A DNA stretch of 19,185 bases, from contig CAZPIC010000036.1 in assembly GCA_964586835.1 (NCBI GenBank), positions 1-19,185 on the forward strand, written 5' to 3'. Positions 16,058-19,185 of the stretch are shown here, in pieces (within the stretch, counting starts at the first letter, position 1; every line of letters starts with the position of its first letter). This DNA is from CAZLYF01 sp964586835. GTDB taxonomy: Bacteria; Bacillota; Clostridia; Christensenellales; Aristaeellaceae. The notes under the pieces were generated by a model that saw only the letters and a list, made by a program, of their open reading frames with translations, was not told the origin of the DNA and did no database searches. Position numbers and translations under genes: made by a program.

Positions 16058-16171
16058 ATGAGCAGCATAAACGAAATTCGGCCGAAATACAACAGGATCC
16101 TGAAGGTCGATATCGACGGTGGGGACCTCTCCTCCGATGAAGGACAAAGCGTTTTGCAAAACGTATCTTGA
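16058..16171 (+). pseudogene. N-terminal remnant of an IS1380-like transposase
   Basis: ATG at 16058, with AAGGAAG 7 nt upstream, opens a 37-codon frame whose product includes ILKVDIDGGDLSSDEGQSVL before a TGA. The pattern VxxDGGxLSSDxGxxLL is the characteristic start of IS1380-family (DDE_Tnp_1_4) transposases. The rest of the protein is gone. The following segment to about 16320, read in mixed frames (for example VYQEVSFKLLYRYACVF), vaguely resembles the family's C-terminal KLSSxxPYxxxF, which would mean an internal deletion that left both ends; this last point is weak. It lies between the IS21 remnant and the secreted-protein gene, so both flank a stretch of past insertion. Confidence 0.55.
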
Positions 16172-16349
16172 CAAAAGAAAGCCACCATCGGGAACCCAAG
16201 GGTGTAGATATGCCCTTCGGGTTTTCATCGCGCTCAGTTTATCAAGAAGTCAGCTTCAAACTACTATATCGTTATGCTTGTGTTTTCCACGCACCTTTCA
16301 AGCCCGCGAATATTTCAGGCTAGGTTAACAGACTAGCAGGAGGGATCTC

Positions 16350-19185
16350 ATGAAAATGAAGCGGATACTGGCTATTGTGACGTGCGTTATGATGCTTTAT
16401 GGGGCATTGGGGACTGACTGGATTACGTTTGCGGAAGAACCACAGGTGTCGTTGCTCCAGACAGAGACAAGTCTCCCACTCTTGTCAGCTGATGATGAAG
16501 GGTTTCCTCCTGCCTCGGATATGAGAACGCTAACAACAGCGATCGCTGAGCCAACAGTGCAAAAGACTGCAAAACCCAATGAATCCCCAACCGAAGCCTC
16601 CACCGAGGCGCCCACCGAGGCACCCACCGAGGCAGCCACCGAGGCACCCACCGAGGCACCCACCGAGGCACCCACCGAGGCACCCACCGANNNNNNNNNN
16701 NNNNNNNNNNNNNNNNNNNNNNNNNNNNNNNNNNNNNNNNNNNNNNNNNNNNNNNNNNNNNNNNNNNNNNNNNNNNNNNNNNNNNNNNNNCCCACCGAGG
16801 CACCCACCGAGGCACCCACCGAGGCACCCACCGAGGCACCCACCGAGGCACCCACAGAAGAGCCGACAGATGCACCGACAGATGCACCGTTTGTTGAACC
16901 GACGCCTGCGCCAACAGAGGAAACGACGCTTTATTCTGAGGGTACACTGGGTATTGAGAGTTGCACATTGTTGTCAGTATTTGAACTTCTTTCTGATACT
17001 GGAGACATTGCAGCCCCTAATATTGGATCGATCGTATGCGAACCCTCTACTATAGTGTCTCCGGGCATGGTGCATATTTCCGTTTATGTCAGCGATGATA
17101 TGAGTGGCGTGAAAGAGGTCACAGGTTCCTGCTATACACGCATTGTTGAAGGAAGCAGCATACCCTTTTCGATGACCTATAACATGGCAAGCGGTCAATA
17201 TGAAGTGCTGCTGGAAATCAGCACGGAAGCGGTACCCGGTCCATATAACATAACCCTGACCGCCTATGACAATCAAGGTAATAGGGGCGATACGGATACG
17301 GCATCAGCCTTCCTGATCAGTAATTTCAATACGGTCGACACAAGTGGTCTGTTCGAAGCAAATCTGGATTTGCGCACGGAAGCCGTGCCCGGACCTTATG
17401 GTGTATCCCTTACAGCGTTCGATAATCAAGGAAACAGCGGCGATATCAATACACCCAATGCTTTCGTATTGAATAACCCTACTCCGGTCGACACGACGGC
17501 GCCTTTGATCGGCGCGATTCTCTGCACCCCAAACAGCCTGGACTTGCCGGGCACGGTCCATATCACCGCTGAAATCACAGACGACGAGAGTGGCGTGAAA
17601 GAAGCCAACGGCTGGTGCACTGCCGGTATCATTGGAAGTGCGAAGCAATTTGAATTGACGTACAACTCCGCGAGCGGGTTGTACGAAACAACAGTGTACT
17701 TCGGTGCATTCGCGTATCCGGGAACGTACAGCATCGGCTTTGATGTGTATGACAACAATAATAACTTGAGCGGTGCATGGGTTGAAAACGCCTTCACAGT
17801 AAGCAGTCCTAATCCAGTTGACACGACGGCGCCTTTGATCGGCGCAATTCTCTGCACCCCCAGCAACTTGGACGTGCCGGACACGGTCCATATTACCGCT
17901 GAAATCACGGACGACGAGAGTGGCGTGAAAGAAGTCAAAGGCTGGTGCAATACTGCCGGCATCATTGAAAGTACGAAGCAATTTGAATTGACGTACAACT
18001 CCGCGAGCGGGTTGTACGAAACAACACTGTACTTCGGTGCATTCGCGTATCCGGGAACGTACCGCATGGAATTTGATGTGTATGACAACAATAATAACTG
18101 GAGCGATGCATGGGTTCAAAACGCCTTCACAGTGAACAACCCTAATCCGGTCGACACGACGGCGCCTTTGATCGGCGCGATTCTCTGCACCCCGAGCAGC
18201 CTGGACGTGCCGGGCACAGTCCATATCACCGCTGAAATAACAGACAGCGAGAGCGGTGTGAAAGAAGCCAAAGGCTGGTGCAGTGTCGCTGGTATCTTTG
18301 ATAGTGTGAAGCAATTTGAATTGACGTACAACTCCGCGAGCGGGTTATACGAAACAACACTGTACTTCGGTGCATTCGCGTACCTGGGAACGTACCGCAT
18401 CGGCCTTCATGTGTATGACAACAATAATAACTGGAGCGAAGCATGGGTTGGAAACACCTTCATAGTGAAAACTCCATGCCTCCATATATTCGAAGATGAT
18501 GTTGTCACTCCACCAACCTGCACAGAAGCCGGATATACGACGCATACCTGTTCTGAATGCGGCTACAGCTATACGGACAGCCATGTGGATGCTTTGGGGC
18601 ATGACTGGGACGAGTGGGTCAGCAATGATGATGGGACGCACACGCATACGTGTAAAAATGATGCTACCCATACAGAGACCGAGGAGTGCTCATACGAGAG
18701 TACTGTGACGGCGCCGACGTGCACGTCAGATGGGTTTACGACGCATGCCTGTTCTGAATGCGGCTACAGCTATACGGACAGTCACGTGGATGCTTTGGGG
18801 CATGACTGGGACAAGTGGGTCAGCAACGATGATGGGACGCATACGCATACGTGTAAAAATGATGCTACCCATACAGAGACCGAGGATTGCTCATACGAGA
18901 GCGCTGTCACGCTGCCGACATGTACAGAAGCTGGATTTACCACGCACACCTGTTCTGAATGCGGCTATAGCTATACGGATAGTCACGTGGCTGCTTTGGG
19001 GCATGACTGGGGTGCGTGGGTGTATGAAGATGGAACGATTGGCGCGGATGCAACGCATATCCGAATCTGTGATAGAGACCCCAGCCATAGGGAAAACGAA
19101 GGGTGTGATTTTTCAAACATTGTGATGCTCCCGACATGTACAGAAGCTGGATTTACCACGCACACCTGTTCTGAATGCGGCTATA
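16350..19185 (+). CDS. Large secreted repeat protein (5' part; runs off the window)
   Basis: The frame from ATG 16350 (GGAGGG 5 nt upstream) stays open to the window end: at least 945 codons, counting the 100-N gap as drawn. A signal peptide covers about residues 1-28 (basic start, hydrophobic core, WITFA before EEPQ). After a short linker comes a Thr-Glu-Ala-Pro tetrapeptide run broken by the N gap, then a DAPTDAPFVEPTPAPTEETT tail. Four full Ig-like units of about 110 residues and one truncated 51-residue unit follow, starting VDTTAPLIG and containing ITDDESGVKE. The Cys/His-rich 67-72-residue repeats begin CTEAGYTTHTCSECGYSY. This is a typical surface or secreted adhesin-like layout in gut Clostridia; anchor signals, if any, lie beyond the window. 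Base composition is more AT-rich than the peptide operon. Function is unknown; ligand binding or adhesion is inference. Confidence 0.85.
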   Translation, partial: MKMKRILAIVTCVMMLYGALGTDWITFAEEPQVSLLQTETSLPLLSADDEGFPPASDMRTLTTAIAEPTVQKTAKPNESPTEASTEAPTEAPTEAATEAPTEAPTEAPTEAPTXXXXXXXXXXXXXXXXXXXXXXXXXXXXXXXXXXPTEAPTEAPTEAPTEAPTEAPTEEPTDAPTDAPFVEPTPAPTEETTLYSEGTLGIESCTLLSVFELLSDTGDIAAPNIGSIVCEPSTIVSPGMVHISVYVSDDMSGVKEVTGSCYTRIVEGSSIPFSMTYNMASGQYEVLLEISTEAVPGPYNITLTAYDNQGNRGDTDTASAFLISNFNTVDTSGLFEANLDLRTEAVPGPYGVSLTAFDNQGNSGDINTPNAFVLNNPTPVDTTAPLIGAILCTPNSLDLPGTVHITAEITDDESGVKEANGWCTAGIIGSAKQFELTYNSASGLYETTVYFGAFAYPGTYSIGFDVYDNNNNLSGAWVENAFTVSSPNPVDTTAPLIGAILCTPSNLDVPDTVHITAEITDDESGVKEVKGWCNTAGIIESTKQFELTYNSASGLYETTLYFGAFAYPGTYRMEFDVYDNNNNWSDAWVQNAFTVNNPNPVDTTAPLIGAILCTPSSLDVPGTVHITAEITDSESGVKEAKGWCSVAGIFDSVKQFELTYNSASGLYETTLYFGAFAYLGTYRIGLHVYDNNNNWSEAWVGNTFIVKTPCLHIFEDDVVTPPTCTEAGYTTHTCSECGYSYTDSHVDALGHDWDEWVSNDDGTHTHTCKNDATHTETEECSYESTVTAPTCTSDGFTTHACSECGYSYTDSHVDALGHDWDKWVSNDDGTHTHTCKNDATHTETEDCSYESAVTLPTCTEAGFTTHTCSECGYSYTDSHVAALGHDWGAWVYEDGTIGADATHIRICDRDPSHRENEGCDFSNIVMLPTCTEAGFTTHTCSECGY
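16590..16850 (+). repeat. 12-bp tandem repeat encoding TEAP linker, with assembly gap
   Basis: The unit ACCGAGGCACCC encodes Thr-Glu-Ala-Pro. Eight units plus a partial one precede the N gap, the first few slightly diverged (TEAS, TEAA), and five near-identical units follow it. The array then degenerates into PTEEPTDAPTDAP. It probably forms an extended stalk-like or wall-spanning linker. The copy number is not known because the sequence is missing inside the array; such arrays also vary readily by slippage. Confidence 0.95.
16691..16790. other. Assembly gap of 100 N
   Basis: Exactly 100 N interrupt the TEAP repeat array. The number is a common placeholder for unknown gap length. With 100 nt, both the reading frame and the 12-bp repeat phase continue unchanged (CCC codons at 16683 and 16791 are 108 nt, nine units, apart). 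Confidence 0.98.
17001..18476 (+). repeat. Tandem Ig-like repeats of about 330 bp in the secreted protein
   Basis: Units start at about 17001 (diverged, 333 bp), 17334 (truncated, 153 bp), 17487 (330 bp), 17817 (333 bp) and 18150 (about 327 bp). The last three share long identical DNA stretches, for example around 17643-17680, 17973-18010 and 18309-18345, and all start VDTTAPLIGAILCTP. The first unit is clearly older. The 51-residue unit joins the VDT start directly to the SGLFEANLDL half, as expected from an in-frame deletion of about 58 codons; its second half resembles unit 1 (both contain TEAVPGPY). The pattern ITDDESGVKE and an even spacing of beta-prone segments suggest a bacterial Ig-like fold. 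Confidence 0.9.
18519..19185 (+). repeat. Cys/His-rich tandem repeats of 67-72 residues
   Basis: Units start at the first Cys of CTEAG-type motifs at 18519, 18720, 18921 and 19137 (spacing 201, 201 and 216 bp); the last is cut by the window end. Each holds a TCSECGYSYTDSH motif, an ALGHDW segment, and, in the first two, DDGTHTHTCKNDATHTETE; the first two are nearly identical at DNA level, while the third has a variable second half with a 5-residue insertion. CxxC pairs plus several His suggest metal binding or disulfides. Repeats with this TCxxCG...ALGHxW pattern are widespread in Clostridia surface proteins; their function is not known to me. Confidence 0.9.

Noticed and set aside
16590..16850. 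Possible CRISPR array or minisatellite in the short-period repeat
   Set aside because: The 12-bp units are directly adjacent with no spacers and encode an in-frame TEAP linker within a secreted protein.
16397..16968. Antisense frames encoding GASV- or RWVP-type repeats across the 12-bp array and the N gap
   Set aside because: They are simple translations of the TEAP array in other frames and contain the assembly gap.
17304..18314. Minus-strand open frame of 336 codons across the Ig-like repeats
   Set aside because: It is periodic only because the plus-strand repeats are; the plus-strand frame has a start, ribosome binding site and signal peptide, and this one has none.

Overview
The window looks like part of a GC-rich, Gram-positive-type bacterial genome, most likely a Clostridia-like member of the Bacillota. 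This is inferred from the gene families: a LytR-CpsA-Psr protein, a YesM/YesN-type two-component pair, strong AGGAGG-type ribosome binding sites with frequent GTG starts, and a repeat-rich secreted protein with Thr/Pro linkers and Cys-rich repeats. A run of exactly 100 N inside a 12-bp repeat marks a draft or metagenome assembly.

Layout. (1) 189-1607, minus strand: a LytR-CpsA-Psr cell-envelope protein. (2) 1608-2600: about 1 kb without a credible gene, holding a perfect 9-bp hairpin near its right end. (3) 2601-5632, plus strand: a sensor histidine kinase and an AraC-type response regulator overlapping by 16 bp. (4) 14962 down to 5682, minus strand: a compact eight-gene operon. Its order of transcription is two peptide-type ABC permeases, two ATPases, a family 5 substrate-binding protein, an M14-type carboxypeptidase homologue, an M19-type dipeptidase homologue and an imidazolonepropionase/prolidase-like amidohydrolase. 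Two GC-rich hairpins sit in the wider gaps flanking the M14 gene. (5) 15228 to about 16320: decayed insertion-sequence remnants, clearly IS21 IstA and probably IS1380. (6) 16350 to the window end, plus strand: the 5' part of a large secreted repeat protein, with a TEAP tetrapeptide linker, four full and one truncated ~110-residue Ig-like units, then 67-72-residue Cys/His-rich repeats that run off the window.

How it fits together. The operon reads as an import-and-digest module: the binding protein and DppBCDF-type transporter take up short peptides or peptide-like compounds, and three cytoplasmic hydrolases would process them. The kinase/regulator pair converges on the operon's 3' end and is the obvious candidate regulator, though this is inference from position only. 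Read by eye, the M14 and M19 proteins lack some classical metal or catalytic residues, and the DppF-like ATPase has LDGGR in place of LSGGQ. The module may therefore act on unusual substrates, or parts of it may be catalytically altered. No RNA genes, CRISPR arrays or phage genes were seen.
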